In this document: positions 20,257 to 31,990 of the stretch, one piece after another
Numbering within the stretch: the stretch's first letter is position 1
Layout: every line of letters begins with the position of its first letter
Assembly: GCF_000689395.1 (NCBI RefSeq)
Contig: NZ_HG966617.1
Coordinates: 2,640,721 to 2,704,720, forward strand
From: Candidatus Phaeomarinobacter ectocarpi
GTDB taxonomy: Bacteria; Pseudomonadota; Alphaproteobacteria; CGMCC-115125
Length of the DNA: 64,000 nucleotides
Reading direction: 5' to 3'
Program-made: the position numbers and the translations under genes
The notes under the pieces: generated by a model
Database searches by the model: none
What the model saw: the letters and a program-made list of their open reading frames with translations, nothing else
What the model was told of the DNA's origin: nothing

Positions 20257-20395
20257 TCGTGCGCCTGTATCCTGCGCTCAAATGCCTTGATATATGCACG
20301 CCCTACGGCCTGATCCGCAGCCCTGCGGCCCGGGCCACCACAATGCCGTCATCCAGCCCAATGCCGTCACTCAATAAGTTAAGGTCACCCCATTC

Positions 20396-23173
<2,778 letters not shown>

Positions 23174-23196
23174 CTACCGCACCAGAAAACCAAACG

Positions 23197-23233
23197 AAAA
23201 AAGCCCCGGCCTGAATTAAGGCCGGGGCTTTTT
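23197..23233 (+). terminator. Strong Rho-independent terminator after secA
   Basis: A perfect GC-rich stem with arms at 23198-23212 and 23219-23233, a 6-base loop, and A- and T-runs on the two sides. It can terminate secA on plus. By symmetry it can also terminate the MFS gene ending at 23250 on minus. Confidence 0.92.
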
Positions 23234-23249
23234 GTTGGCATTGTCTGCC

Positions 23250-24587
23250 TTACGCGGGTGTTGCTTCTGACCGCGCCTTGATGCGGATCAGATGGCGACC
23301 GGCCAGATAGTAGTGCCAGCCACCCCACACAGCGGCAAACGACAGAACAAGCAGCGAGTACCGCAGCGAGTCCTTGCCGTAGTCAGTCGCAAACACATCA
23401 CTCAGGATACCGACGGCCTGTGGACCAAGCCCCATGCCGACAAGGTTGACGATGAAGAGCATGATGGCTGAACACAGCGCCCGCATCTTGATAGGCGCGC
23501 GCGTCTGGATCGTCGCAAAGCTTGGTCCCAGGTAAAACGCACCGAGCACCAACGTTGGCAGATACACAATGAGTGCAACTGTGAGGTTCGATTCAAGGAA
23601 GAACCACACCACCAAAGGTGCTGCGGCAAACATCCCGATCGCCACAACCCACATGCCGCCGGCCACATGCTTTTGCGCCGCCCAGTCGGACAGGCGACCG
23701 CCGAGATACGCACCCAGCCCGCCAAAGATGCCAATGGCGAATGCGAGATAAGTACCAACCTCCAGCAGTGACATGCCGTGACTGCGGATGAAAAACGCTG
23801 CAATCCAGGTTGTGCCGCCATAGCCCACAAAGGCGACGAGCATGATCCCGAAAATGACGTTGCGTGACACCGGATCGGACAGCAGATGCTTGAACCCTGC
23901 AAGGATCTCAACCCACATCTGCGACCAGTCGATGGGTTCAGGTTCTTGTGGCTCAAGGCCGTCTGCAGCGCCGCGCTGCGGTTCGATCATCGTGTACCGC
24001 ACCAGCACCGCAATAATCAGACCTGGCAGGCCAACAACGAAGAAGGCGGCACGCCAGCCATAATACTGAGCCACATAGGCCCCCACGAGAAAGCCGATCA
24101 TCACGCCGAAATAGATACCCAGCGAGTAGATGCCCAAAGCGCCTGCGCGCTCTTTTTCCGGGTACAGATCAGCAATCATGGAGTGAGCCGGCGGACTGGC
24201 CCCGGCTTCGCCGACACCAACGCCGATACGGGCTGCCGCCAGCGTCCAGAAGCCAATGGCAAAACCGCCAAGAGCAGTCATCAGGCTCCAGACGGCAACC
24301 GCGATGGCGATAATGTTTCGCCGGTTGATCCTGTCCGCCAGAAACGCCACAGGCATACCCAGCGTCGCGTAGAACAACGCAAATGCCAGGCCCGTCATGA
24401 AGCCCATCTGCGTGTCGCTCAGAAGCAGATCATTTTTGATGGGCTCAAGCAGAACCCCCATGATCTGCCGATCAACAAAGCTGGAGGTATAGACAACCAC
24501 CAGCATGAAAAGCGCATAGCGTCGGTATTGCGGGGTAATAAGCCCCCCCACCCCGGAAGCCCCTCCAGGGGAAGTTGATTCAGACAT
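23250..24587 (-). CDS. Spinster-type MFS transporter (copy 1)
   Basis: This 445-residue protein has about 12 membrane helices. It opens with YRRYALFMLVVVYTSSFVDRQIMGVLLEPIK, has the motif A region FLADRINRRNIIAIA, and GIGVGEAGASPPAHS-like residues of the Spinster family (RIGVGVGEAGASPPAHSMI). In eukaryotes Spinster proteins export sphingolipids or lysolipids. Bacterial substrates are mostly unknown. A strong GGAGGAG lies about 6 bases before ATG 24587, so nine residues of the longer frame are excluded. It is a close paralog of the next gene upstream, most likely a tandem duplicate. Confidence 0.9.
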   Translation of the reverse strand: MSESTSPGGASGVGGLITPQYRRYALFMLVVVYTSSFVDRQIMGVLLEPIKNDLLLSDTQMGFMTGLAFALFYATLGMPVAFLADRINRRNIIAIAVAVWSLMTALGGFAIGFWTLAAARIGVGVGEAGASPPAHSMIADLYPEKERAGALGIYSLGIYFGVMIGFLVGAYVAQYYGWRAAFFVVGLPGLIIAVLVRYTMIEPQRGAADGLEPQEPEPIDWSQMWVEILAGFKHLLSDPVSRNVIFGIMLVAFVGYGGTTWIAAFFIRSHGMSLLEVGTYLAFAIGIFGGLGAYLGGRLSDWAAQKHVAGGMWVVAIGMFAAAPLVVWFFLESNLTVALIVYLPTLVLGAFYLGPSFATIQTRAPIKMRALCSAIMLFIVNLVGMGLGPQAVGILSDVFATDYGKDSLRYSLLVLSFAAVWGGWHYYLAGRHLIRIKARSEATPA

Positions 24588-24650
24588 AAAGACTCCTCCA
24601 GGCACCCGGGTCACACCCGAAGTGCCGTCTAATTCCCCCGGATGAATAGG

Positions 24651-25964
24651 CTACTTGGCGTCTGCACTGACCAGGTGCTTGCCTGCCAAATAGTAGTGAT
24701 AACCACCCCACACACTGATGAAAGACAGCAGCAGCAAGGCATATCGCAAGGACTCCTGCCCATAGGTTGGCGCAAGCGCATCACTCAGCACACCCACAGC
24801 CTGGGGCCCAAGGCCCAGACCGATGATGTTGAGGATGAACAACATGATCGCAGAACAAAGCGCCCGCATATGCACCGGCGCGCGCGTCTGGATCATGGCG
24901 AATGATGGACCAAGATAGAAGGCCCCCAACAGCACTGTCGGGATGTAGATGATCAGCGCAGTGCTCGTGTCCATTTCAAGGAAGAAGAACACGATGATGG
25001 GTGCCGCAATGAACTTGGCAAAGGCCACGATCCACATCGTCCACCGCGGGTCCTTGGCGCCCAGCTTGTCCGCCAGACGTCCCCCGGTAATGGCGCCGAT
25101 GACGCCGGCACCGCCAATAACCGCCGCAAGATACTGACCCACCTCGATCAACGACATGCCGTGGCTACGAATGAAGAAGGCAGCACCCCAATAAGCGCCG
25201 CCATAGCCCACAAAAGAAACCAGCGTCACCCCGATAACCACGTGCAGGGAAACTCTGTCCTGCCACAGATGGGCAAAACCCTCTTTGACCTGTGCCTTGG
25301 CAGCAGCCCACTCGATGGGACCAACTTCAGCCGGCGCCGTGCCGTCCGAGTGACCGCGCGGCGGTTCTTTAAGGGTAAAGCGCACAAGCAGCGCAATCAG
25401 AAGACCGGGTGCACCAACGACGATGAACGCCATCCGCCAGCCATAGTCATGCGCCACATACGCACCAACCAGGAAGCCGAGCATGATGCCGATGTAAACG
25501 CCCAGCGCGTAAATCGCCAATGCCCCCGACCGCTCTTCCGCCGGGTAGAGATCCGCAATCATGGAGTGAGAGGGCGGGCTGGACCCAGCCTCACCAATGC
25601 CAACGCCAACGCGCGCAAAGGCGAGAGACCAAAAGCCTACCACAAACGCACAGGCAACAGTCATGAAGCTCCAGGCCGTGACCGCAGCTGAGATAATGTT
25701 CCGACGGCTCCAGCGGTCCGCGAGGAAGGCAATGGGAATGCCCAACGTTGCGTAGAAGATGCCAAAGGCAATGCCGCCCAGAAAACCCATCTGGGTATCC
25801 GTGAGCAGGAACTCGTTACGGATAGGCTCAAGCAGTACGCCCATGATCTGCCGATCCACATAGCTGGACACATAAGCCAGCAGCAGAATGAAGAGGGCGT
25901 AGCGTCGATAGGCAGGCGTAATCTCAACAGCGGGCGTAGCGCCATTCTGCGTTGTGTCGGTCAA
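24651..25964 (-). CDS. Spinster-type MFS transporter (copy 2)
   Basis: This 437-residue MFS protein is alignable by eye along its whole length with its downstream neighbour, sharing YRRYALF, SYVDRQIMGVLLEPI, VGIGEAGSSPPSHSMIADLYP and ILNIIGLGLGPQAVGVLSDAL. It starts with TTG at 25964, supported by GGGGAGAG eight bases upstream and the absence of any other Met before residue 41. A 63-base gap to copy 1 suggests one operon. The epoxide hydrolases on the other side may act on the same class of compound, but that is a guess. Confidence 0.9.
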   Translation of the reverse strand: MTDTTQNGATPAVEITPAYRRYALFILLLAYVSSYVDRQIMGVLLEPIRNEFLLTDTQMGFLGGIAFGIFYATLGIPIAFLADRWSRRNIISAAVTAWSFMTVACAFVVGFWSLAFARVGVGIGEAGSSPPSHSMIADLYPAEERSGALAIYALGVYIGIMLGFLVGAYVAHDYGWRMAFIVVGAPGLLIALLVRFTLKEPPRGHSDGTAPAEVGPIEWAAAKAQVKEGFAHLWQDRVSLHVVIGVTLVSFVGYGGAYWGAAFFIRSHGMSLIEVGQYLAAVIGGAGVIGAITGGRLADKLGAKDPRWTMWIVAFAKFIAAPIIVFFFLEMDTSTALIIYIPTVLLGAFYLGPSFAMIQTRAPVHMRALCSAIMLFILNIIGLGLGPQAVGVLSDALAPTYGQESLRYALLLLSFISVWGGYHYYLAGKHLVSADAK

Positions 25965-26153
25965 TTGTCTCTCCCCACGGGGACAAACAGGCCCTCCTGA
26001 CGGAAGACTGACCTGACCCCAGCAATGTTGGGCCCGAAGGCCCCGCGGCAGTTTTGTGCCGTTCTGGCGTTAACTCTAGGGGTTTCCCCGGAAAAACGGT
26101 AGGGGGATCGTGCGCCCTATATACACCCCATTAACCGCATAGGTTTAGGCTGG

Positions 26154-26176
26154 CTGGGTCAAGCTAGGAGACCCAG
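26154..26176 (+). promoter_or_regulatory. Leader hairpin presenting the ribosome site of the PAS-like gene
   Basis: CTGGGTC (26154-26160) and GACCCAG (26170-26176) form a perfect 7-base stem. The AGGAG Shine-Dalgarno sequence (26166-26170) lies in and at the edge of the 9-base loop, just before ATG 26183. This geometry could modulate translation. Confidence 0.4.
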
Positions 26177-26182
26177 TATCAG

Positions 26183-26815
26183 ATGATACGCCTCACAACC
26201 GGCAATCAGACACTTCTGGACATATGGCGTGGGCGCCGCGACAGGCATGCGGTTCCCCGCATTGGCGCAACCACTTTCATCCGCGATCCGAATATCGGCA
26301 AAAGTATCTGTATCCAGTTCAAGTCACCGGATGGCTCTGTACGTGTGGCTCATGCTGGTGGAAACATCGAACGCCTGATCGGCATTGATCTGACGGGCAT
26401 GGTGGTCTCAAAGGTATTCAACGGCTCCGAGCAGGATGAACTGGCCGACATGCAGCGCGCCAAATTTCTTCACCCGATGGTCATCCACTCGCACAGCAAT
26501 ACGAACACCCTTGCCGGGGAAATGATTCAGTTGGAAATGCTGCAACTGCCCTTCATCAATCAGGCAACTGAAGATGTGATCTACGTGATCGGCGCATTTG
26601 AATGGACCCACGCCAACAGCCGTTCCAACCTTGGCGGCGCAATGAAAGACCGTTCCTTGTTGTCGCGCACGATCCTCGACATCAAGACACTCAAGCCCGT
26701 TGAGAACGAATTCACTTTCCCCCCTGTAAAGGGCGCACAGAAACTCAAGGCCGTGTCGGCTCAGGAAGTGAATCGAGCCGGCAATCATGAGGATGCAGAG
26801 CGCGTCGAGCTCTAA
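26183..26815 (+). CDS. PAS_5-like protein of unknown function
   Basis: The 210-residue soluble protein opens with LLDIWRGRRDRHAVPR and continues with ERLIGIDLTGMVVSKVF. That pattern resembles the alphaproteobacterial PAS_5 family (formerly a DUF), where a short alpha-helical start precedes a PAS fold. QATEDVIYVIGAFEW would be the last PAS strand. No output domain is attached. The last 50 residues look disordered. The family assignment is by pattern only. Confidence 0.6.
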   Translation: MIRLTTGNQTLLDIWRGRRDRHAVPRIGATTFIRDPNIGKSICIQFKSPDGSVRVAHAGGNIERLIGIDLTGMVVSKVFNGSEQDELADMQRAKFLHPMVIHSHSNTNTLAGEMIQLEMLQLPFINQATEDVIYVIGAFEWTHANSRSNLGGAMKDRSLLSRTILDIKTLKPVENEFTFPPVKGAQKLKAVSAQEVNRAGNHEDAERVEL

Positions 26816-26903
26816 GCGCTTGAAGACCTTCCCCTCCCTGCCATAATGCCGCGCCACGTTTTCCTGATTGTGTTTTGGGAAATGGCCAGCAGGGAAATCA
26901 CAG

Positions 26904-28085
26904 ATGAGTATGCCTACCCCTTTCACCATCTCGATACCGCAATCCAAGCTCGACGCCATCGCCCGCAAGGTGCGCGACTTCGAGTGGATCGATGTGCCGG
27001 AAGGCAAAGACGCAGGGGATGGGTGGTCTTACGGTGCGGACCAGGACTATCTGAAGGAGTTCTGTGCGTACTGGCTGGACGGCTATGACTGGCACCACTG
27101 GGAAGCTCAGCTGAACACGCTGCCGCAATTCATTGCGACCGTGAACGACATCGACATCCACTATGTGCACATCAAAGGCTCCAACCCGAAAAACCCACCC
27201 CTGTTGATCACCCATGGGTGGCCAGGATCCTTTTTCGAGTTTGTTGATGTTCTCGACCGCATCGCCAACCCGGCTAGTTATGGCGGCGAGGAAGCAGACG
27301 GGCGGGATGTGATCGCCCCGTCCATTCCCGGTTACGCTTTCTCAGGTCGCCCGCAAAAGCCCATGGGCCCACGCGCTGTTGCAGCGCTTTGGAATGCCTT
27401 CATGCGCGATGCCCTGGGCATTGAAAGCTACATCGCCCAGGGCGGTGACTGGGGCGCCATCATTTCCGGCTGGATAGCGTTTGATCACAGCAAGGACAAA
27501 CAGGGCGGCTGCCTTGCGGTTCACCTGAACTTTCTGGGTGTGCGCGGGCACATGGAACCAAAGACGGAAGAAGATCAGGCATGGATGCAGCATTCAGCCG
27601 GCATGCAGCTGTTTGAGACGGCGTATTTGCAGATACAGGGCACCAAGCCGCTGTCACTGACCATGGGCATGTCGGATTCGCCTGTCGGTCAGGCAGCTTG
27701 GATACTCGAAAAATTCTACACCTGGGGTGACGTGAAGAATGGTGACATCGAAAGCGCTTTCACCAAGGACCACCTTCTCACCAATCTGATGCTCTACGTC
27801 GCGACTGACACCTTCAATACCGCCACGTGGATGTATCGCGGCGTGTTTGAAGAAGGCGGCGTCAACCTGCCGCCAGGCGAGACAATCGACATCCCCACAG
27901 GCATCGCAAATTTCCCCGGTGACACCGTCTATTCGTGGCCACCGCGCAGCATGGTGGAAGCCGGCTACAGCAACATTGTTCAGTGGACGGACCATGAAAA
28001 AGGCGGCCACTTCGCGGCCCTGGAACAACCAGACGCCTTCGTTGCCGACGTCATGGCATTTCTGAAACAGGCGCCCACAGAATAG
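26904..28085 (+). CDS. Epoxide hydrolase, EHN family (copy 1)
   Basis: This alpha/beta-hydrolase-fold epoxide hydrolase has 393 residues from ATG 26904. The N-terminal EHN domain (about 5-110) wraps the core. HGWPGS at 104-109 forms the oxyanion region, the nucleophile is Asp182 in GGDWGA, and the catalytic His369 lies in KGGHFAALE. It opens epoxides to diols by an Asp-ester intermediate. It lies 11 bases upstream of a second family member, so an operon is likely. Confidence 0.93.
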   Translation: MSMPTPFTISIPQSKLDAIARKVRDFEWIDVPEGKDAGDGWSYGADQDYLKEFCAYWLDGYDWHHWEAQLNTLPQFIATVNDIDIHYVHIKGSNPKNPPLLITHGWPGSFFEFVDVLDRIANPASYGGEEADGRDVIAPSIPGYAFSGRPQKPMGPRAVAALWNAFMRDALGIESYIAQGGDWGAIISGWIAFDHSKDKQGGCLAVHLNFLGVRGHMEPKTEEDQAWMQHSAGMQLFETAYLQIQGTKPLSLTMGMSDSPVGQAAWILEKFYTWGDVKNGDIESAFTKDHLLTNLMLYVATDTFNTATWMYRGVFEEGGVNLPPGETIDIPTGIANFPGDTVYSWPPRSMVEAGYSNIVQWTDHEKGGHFAALEQPDAFVADVMAFLKQAPTE

Positions 28086-28096
28086 AGGCAGGACCC

Positions 28097-29314
28097 ATGC
28101 ACCCCAGTATCGCTGCAGATCCCTTCACCATTTCAGTCGCTGACCATGAACTGGCTGACCTGAAGCAGCGGCTCGCCAATACCCGTTTCCCCAACGAGCC
28201 GGACGGCAATGACAGCTGGGACTACGGCACCAACCTTTCCTACATGGAACGGCTGATTGAGTACTGGCGCGACGACTATGACTGGCGCGCGGCTGAAGCG
28301 CGGCTCAACCGGTTTGACCATTTCCGCGCCACCATCTCGGGCGATGATCTGGGTCTGCCGGACGAAGACCACCAGATCCATTTCATCTATGAACGCGGCT
28401 CCGGCAAAAACCCGCGCCCGTTGATCCTGACCCATGGATGGCCATCAACCTTTGCTGAATTCGAGCACGTCATTGAACCCCTCGCTCACCCGGAAAGGTT
28501 CGGTGGCAGGGAAGAAGACGCATTTGACGTGATCGTCCCTTCATTGCTGGGCTTCGGGTTTTCCTCCAAGCCGCGCACACCGGTTGGACCATCCGCAATC
28601 GCCGAGTTGTGGCACTGCCTGATGACACGGGTGTTGGGTTATGACCGCTATTGCGCGCAGGCGGGCGACTGGGGCTCTTACGTAACGTCACGGCTCGCGC
28701 TCCAACACGGCGACCAGCTGGATGCCATCCACCTCACCATGTTGCCGCTGCGCCCTGCCATTTCAGGCGGCGGCGAGCCGGTAACACAGGAAGAAGCTGA
28801 CTGGATCAAGAACATGCGCGGCTGGTGGGCGCAGGAGGAAGGCTATCGCGTCATCCAGGGCACCAAGCCCATGGCGCTGGCCTTTGCTGTAACGGACAGC
28901 CCGGCAGGCCTCGCCGGCTGGCTGGCAGATAAATACTACCGCCTGGGCGACACCGAAAAATCCCATCCCTACGAAGGTATGGATCAGCGCTTTCCCATGG
29001 ACATGATCCTGACCCAGCTTTCCATCTACTGGTTCACCGGCACCATCAACTCCGCCAACACGCTCTACAAAGCCGGACCGATGGAACGCACAGACAAGCT
29101 CAAGCCCGGCGAACGGGTGACGGTGCCAACAGCTTATTCAGAATACCCAATGGATGTGTTGCCCCGCACGCCGGAAAGCTGGGGCAGCCGCTGCTACGAC
29201 ATAAAGCGCTGGCGCTTCATGGAAAAAGGCGGCCACTTTGCGGCCTTGGAAGAACCGGAAATCTTCACGCGTGACGTCCAGGACGCCTTCCGCGAGTTGC
29301 TTGGAAAAATCTAG
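28097..29314 (+). CDS. Epoxide hydrolase, EHN family (copy 2)
   Basis: This 405-residue paralog of the preceding gene has HGWPST at 113-118, the nucleophile Asp191 in AGDWGS, and the catalytic His380 in KGGHFAALE. Divergence between the two is considerable outside the motifs, so this is an old duplication or two separate acquisitions, with different substrates likely. GAGGCAGGA precedes the ATG. The stop is 22 bases from the convergent accA. Confidence 0.93.
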   Translation: MHPSIAADPFTISVADHELADLKQRLANTRFPNEPDGNDSWDYGTNLSYMERLIEYWRDDYDWRAAEARLNRFDHFRATISGDDLGLPDEDHQIHFIYERGSGKNPRPLILTHGWPSTFAEFEHVIEPLAHPERFGGREEDAFDVIVPSLLGFGFSSKPRTPVGPSAIAELWHCLMTRVLGYDRYCAQAGDWGSYVTSRLALQHGDQLDAIHLTMLPLRPAISGGGEPVTQEEADWIKNMRGWWAQEEGYRVIQGTKPMALAFAVTDSPAGLAGWLADKYYRLGDTEKSHPYEGMDQRFPMDMILTQLSIYWFTGTINSANTLYKAGPMERTDKLKPGERVTVPTAYSEYPMDVLPRTPESWGSRCYDIKRWRFMEKGGHFAALEEPEIFTRDVQDAFRELLGKI

Positions 29315-29336
29315 GCGCAGGCCAGATCAAAACCGC

Positions 29337-30296
29337 TTAGGCGATGCCTTCACGGCCCATCGCCAGGAACTTCTGGCGACGCTGCGCAACCAGCTCGTCA
29401 CCGGACAGGGGGGCAAGAGCGGCCAGCTCTTCTTCAATCGCTTTACCGGCCTCAGAAATGATCTGCGCCGTTTCGCGATGCGCGCCGCCAATCGGTTCAG
29501 GCAGAATGCGGTCAATGACACCAAGCGACAGCAGATCCTGCGCGGTGATGCGCATCGCCGCGGCCGCGTCCTGTGCCTTGTCCGAAGAGCGCCATAAAAT
29601 GGATGAGCAGCCTTCCGGCGAGATCACCGCGTAAATCGAATGCTCTAGCATCAGCACCTTGTTGGCGGCTGCAATGGCTACCGCGCCGCCGGACATGCCT
29701 TCGCCAATGATGACGGAGATGAGCGGCACCTTGAGAGACAGCGACCGGTCGATGGAGCGCGCAATGGCTTCAGCCTGGCCGCGGGCTTCAGCATCCTTGC
29801 CCGGATAGGCACCGGACGTATCCGCCAGCGTGATCACCGGCATCTGAAAACGCTCGGCCAGCGACATCAGACGGACGGCCTTGCGATAGCCTTCCGGGTT
29901 TGCCATGCCAAAATTGTGCTTCAGGCGGGACTGGGTATCGGACCCCTTTTCCTGACCGATCACGACGACTCGGCGCCCATTGAGACGGCCAAGGCCGCCT
30001 TCCACCGCATGGTCTTCACCAAAGGAACGGTCACCCGCAAGCGGGGTGAAATCCGTGATCAGACGGCTCACATAGTCTTTGAAGTGGGGCCGGTTTGGAT
30101 GACGGGCCACAAGTGTCTTCTGCCACGGCGTCAGCTTCGCGTAGGTATCGGTCAGCAACTGCGACGCCTTGGTTTCAAGACGCACGACCTCGTCGCCAAT
30201 CTGCATGGTCGGGTCTTCTGCCGCCATCCGGCGAAGTTCCTGGACCTTGCCTTCCAGCTCTGCGACCGGCTTTTCAAACTCGAGATAACTATGCAT
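29337..30296 (-). CDS. accA: Acetyl-CoA carboxylase carboxyltransferase subunit alpha
   Basis: AccA pairs with AccD to move the carboxyl group from biotin to acetyl-CoA, giving malonyl-CoA. The 319-residue protein has the usual length and motifs: MHSYLEFEKPVAELEGKV at the start, then GRRVVVIGQEKG, TLADTSGAYPGKDAEARGQAEA and GEGMSGGAVAIAAANKV. It is a single gene, divergent from the ECF41 module. Confidence 0.98.
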   Translation of the reverse strand: MHSYLEFEKPVAELEGKVQELRRMAAEDPTMQIGDEVVRLETKASQLLTDTYAKLTPWQKTLVARHPNRPHFKDYVSRLITDFTPLAGDRSFGEDHAVEGGLGRLNGRRVVVIGQEKGSDTQSRLKHNFGMANPEGYRKAVRLMSLAERFQMPVITLADTSGAYPGKDAEARGQAEAIARSIDRSLSLKVPLISVIIGEGMSGGAVAIAAANKVLMLEHSIYAVISPEGCSSILWRSSDKAQDAAAAMRITAQDLLSLGVIDRILPEPIGGAHRETAQIISEAGKAIEEELAALAPLSGDELVAQRRQKFLAMGREGIA

Positions 30297-30421
30297 TGGA
30301 AGTGTTTGCGACCCTTTGATGAAGACGCGGCAAACTGGCGCGGGACCCTTGGATTGTCAACAAATTCGCACGTCGAGGCTTAAGCCGGGCGCGCCTGCGC
30401 CAGTGAATTTTCATATGGGAG

Positions 30422-30448
30422 TGTCACAAACCCGTTGAAAGGACCGTC
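30422..30448 (+). promoter_or_regulatory. ECF41-type promoter upstream of the AhpD-like / sigma operon
   Basis: TGTCACA (30422-30428) and CGTC (30445-30448) are separated by exactly 16 bases, which is the published ECF41 promoter pattern. It lies 55 bases before ATG 30504 of the partner gene and reads towards the sigma gene, so the module very likely controls itself. Confidence 0.85.
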
Positions 30449-30503
30449 TTTAGGGAAAATCGCCCGGTTTTGGGCCATTTCACTTTCTTTCAAGGAGTAT
30501 GAC

Positions 30504-31082
30504 ATGACACAGAACATTGGTCCCATCTCATGGTTCGCTGAACGTAGCCTGCGCAAGATGGAAAAACGCTACGACTACAGTTTCGATTATGTCCGCTATC
30601 TCTGGCATGTCTCGCGCCCTGCATTTCGGCGATTCACCTTCGGGTTCATGTGGTTTGCCACCGGCCGCGAGGTGCTGCCTGCGGATGCCAGTGCCGTCGC
30701 AGGTATCGTCAGCACACTGCATGCCGATTGCGGCCCCTGCACGCAGATCACGGTGAACATCGCCGCAGAAGCGGGCGTATCGGCAAGCGTTCTCAGTGCC
30801 GCCGTGTCAGGTGATCTCAATGCATTGCCGGAAAACCTCGCGCTGGTGTACCGGTTCACGCACGCAGTGGTGAATGCGGATTACAACGCAGGTGAGATGC
30901 GCGAGGAAGTCATCAAGCTCTATGGCGAAAAGAGCCTTGCTGACATGGCCGCCGTCATTGCGGCCGGCCAGGTGTATCCCTCGCTGAAGCGAACGCTTGG
31001 CTTTGGTGAAACCTGCCTCAAGGTAACCGTCAACCAGCATGACGTTGACGCGCACCGCCTTGGAGCCAAAGCTGCGGCATGA
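30504..31082 (+). CDS. AhpD/carboxymuconolactone-decarboxylase-like protein, ECF41 partner
   Basis: The product has 192 residues from ATG 30504, which is preceded by AAGGAG. Cys76 and Cys79 in ADCGPCTQ form a CxxC pair as in AhpD-type CMD folds, which points to a redox role. ECF41 sigma genes are known to travel with 'COE' genes (carboxymuconolactone decarboxylase, oxidoreductase or epimerase), and this is such a case. Its stop overlaps the sigma gene start by four bases (ATGA). The physiological substrate is unknown. Confidence 0.85.
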   Translation: MTQNIGPISWFAERSLRKMEKRYDYSFDYVRYLWHVSRPAFRRFTFGFMWFATGREVLPADASAVAGIVSTLHADCGPCTQITVNIAAEAGVSASVLSAAVSGDLNALPENLALVYRFTHAVVNADYNAGEMREEVIKLYGEKSLADMAAVIAAGQVYPSLKRTLGFGETCLKVTVNQHDVDAHRLGAKAAA

Positions 31083-31984
31083 CCATGGCTGAAGAAACAG
31101 ACGCCTTCGAGCAGGTCCGCCCGGACCTGCTGCGGCTCGCCTATCGCATGACAGGCGGCCGCGCGGAGGCTGAGGACATCGTGCAGGACGCGTGGCTGCG
31201 CTGGAACCGCGCGGACACGTCAGACGTGATCAATCCCAAGGCATGGCTCTCGCGAACCGTGGCACGACTTTCCATCGACCATCTGCGCAAGGTCAAAACA
31301 CGCCGGGAGACATATGTCGGCCCGTGGCTGCCAGAACCGGTGGTAACTGACATGCCGACACCAACACCTGACGACCCAGGTCACGCTGTTGAACTGGCGC
31401 AGGACGTCTCGCTTGCCCTGATGTCGGTTCTTGAAACCCTCAAACCGGAGGAGCGGGCGGCCTTCCTGCTGCGCGAGGCATTCGAGATGGATTATTCCGA
31501 TCTCGCCTCAACACTGGGCAAAAGCGAAGACGCCTGTCGTCAGATGGTGTCGCGCGCCAAGACACGCCTGCGCAGCAATCGCCCCCGGTTTGAAGCGTCA
31601 GACGAGGAACACGAGGAATTGCTGCTGGCGTTCGCAGCAGCGGCTCAGGCCGGAGACATCTCGACCCTGACACGGTTGCTCACCCCCAATGCCAGCCTGA
31701 CATCAGATGGAGGTGGCAAAGCGACCGCCGCCCTGCGTGTGGTCAGCGGTGCGGAAGAAGTGGCCAAGCTCACCGCCCACATTGCAACGAACAAGGACGC
31801 CATGAAGGGCGACATCGAAGCCCTGCGCATCAACAACCGGCCCGGCTTCTACATCACGCTCGACGGCAAAATTGAGGTCAGCTACTCTATCGATGTGGAA
31901 GACGGGCGCATTGCGGCGCTTTACATCATGCGCAATCCGGACAAGCTGCAACGCCTGCTGGACCCACCGCTGGGCAACGCCTGA
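31079..31984 (+). CDS. ECF41-family RNA polymerase sigma factor
   Basis: This 301-residue sigma factor has region 2 (AEDIVQDAWLRWNRA), the linker WLPEP at 83-87 and region 4 (YSDLASTLGKSEDACRQMVSRAK). A SnoaL/NTF2-like C-terminal extension follows, with the ECF41 hallmark motifs DGGGK at 210-214 and NPDKL at 286-290. In this group the extension takes the place of an anti-sigma factor and both activates and restrains the protein. No anti-sigma gene is nearby, as expected. It is translationally coupled to the AhpD-like gene. Confidence 0.95.
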   Translation: MTMAEETDAFEQVRPDLLRLAYRMTGGRAEAEDIVQDAWLRWNRADTSDVINPKAWLSRTVARLSIDHLRKVKTRRETYVGPWLPEPVVTDMPTPTPDDPGHAVELAQDVSLALMSVLETLKPEERAAFLLREAFEMDYSDLASTLGKSEDACRQMVSRAKTRLRSNRPRFEASDEEHEELLLAFAAAAQAGDISTLTRLLTPNASLTSDGGGKATAALRVVSGAEEVAKLTAHIATNKDAMKGDIEALRINNRPGFYITLDGKIEVSYSIDVEDGRIAALYIMRNPDKLQRLLDPPLGNA

Positions 31985-31990
31985 TGTGAC

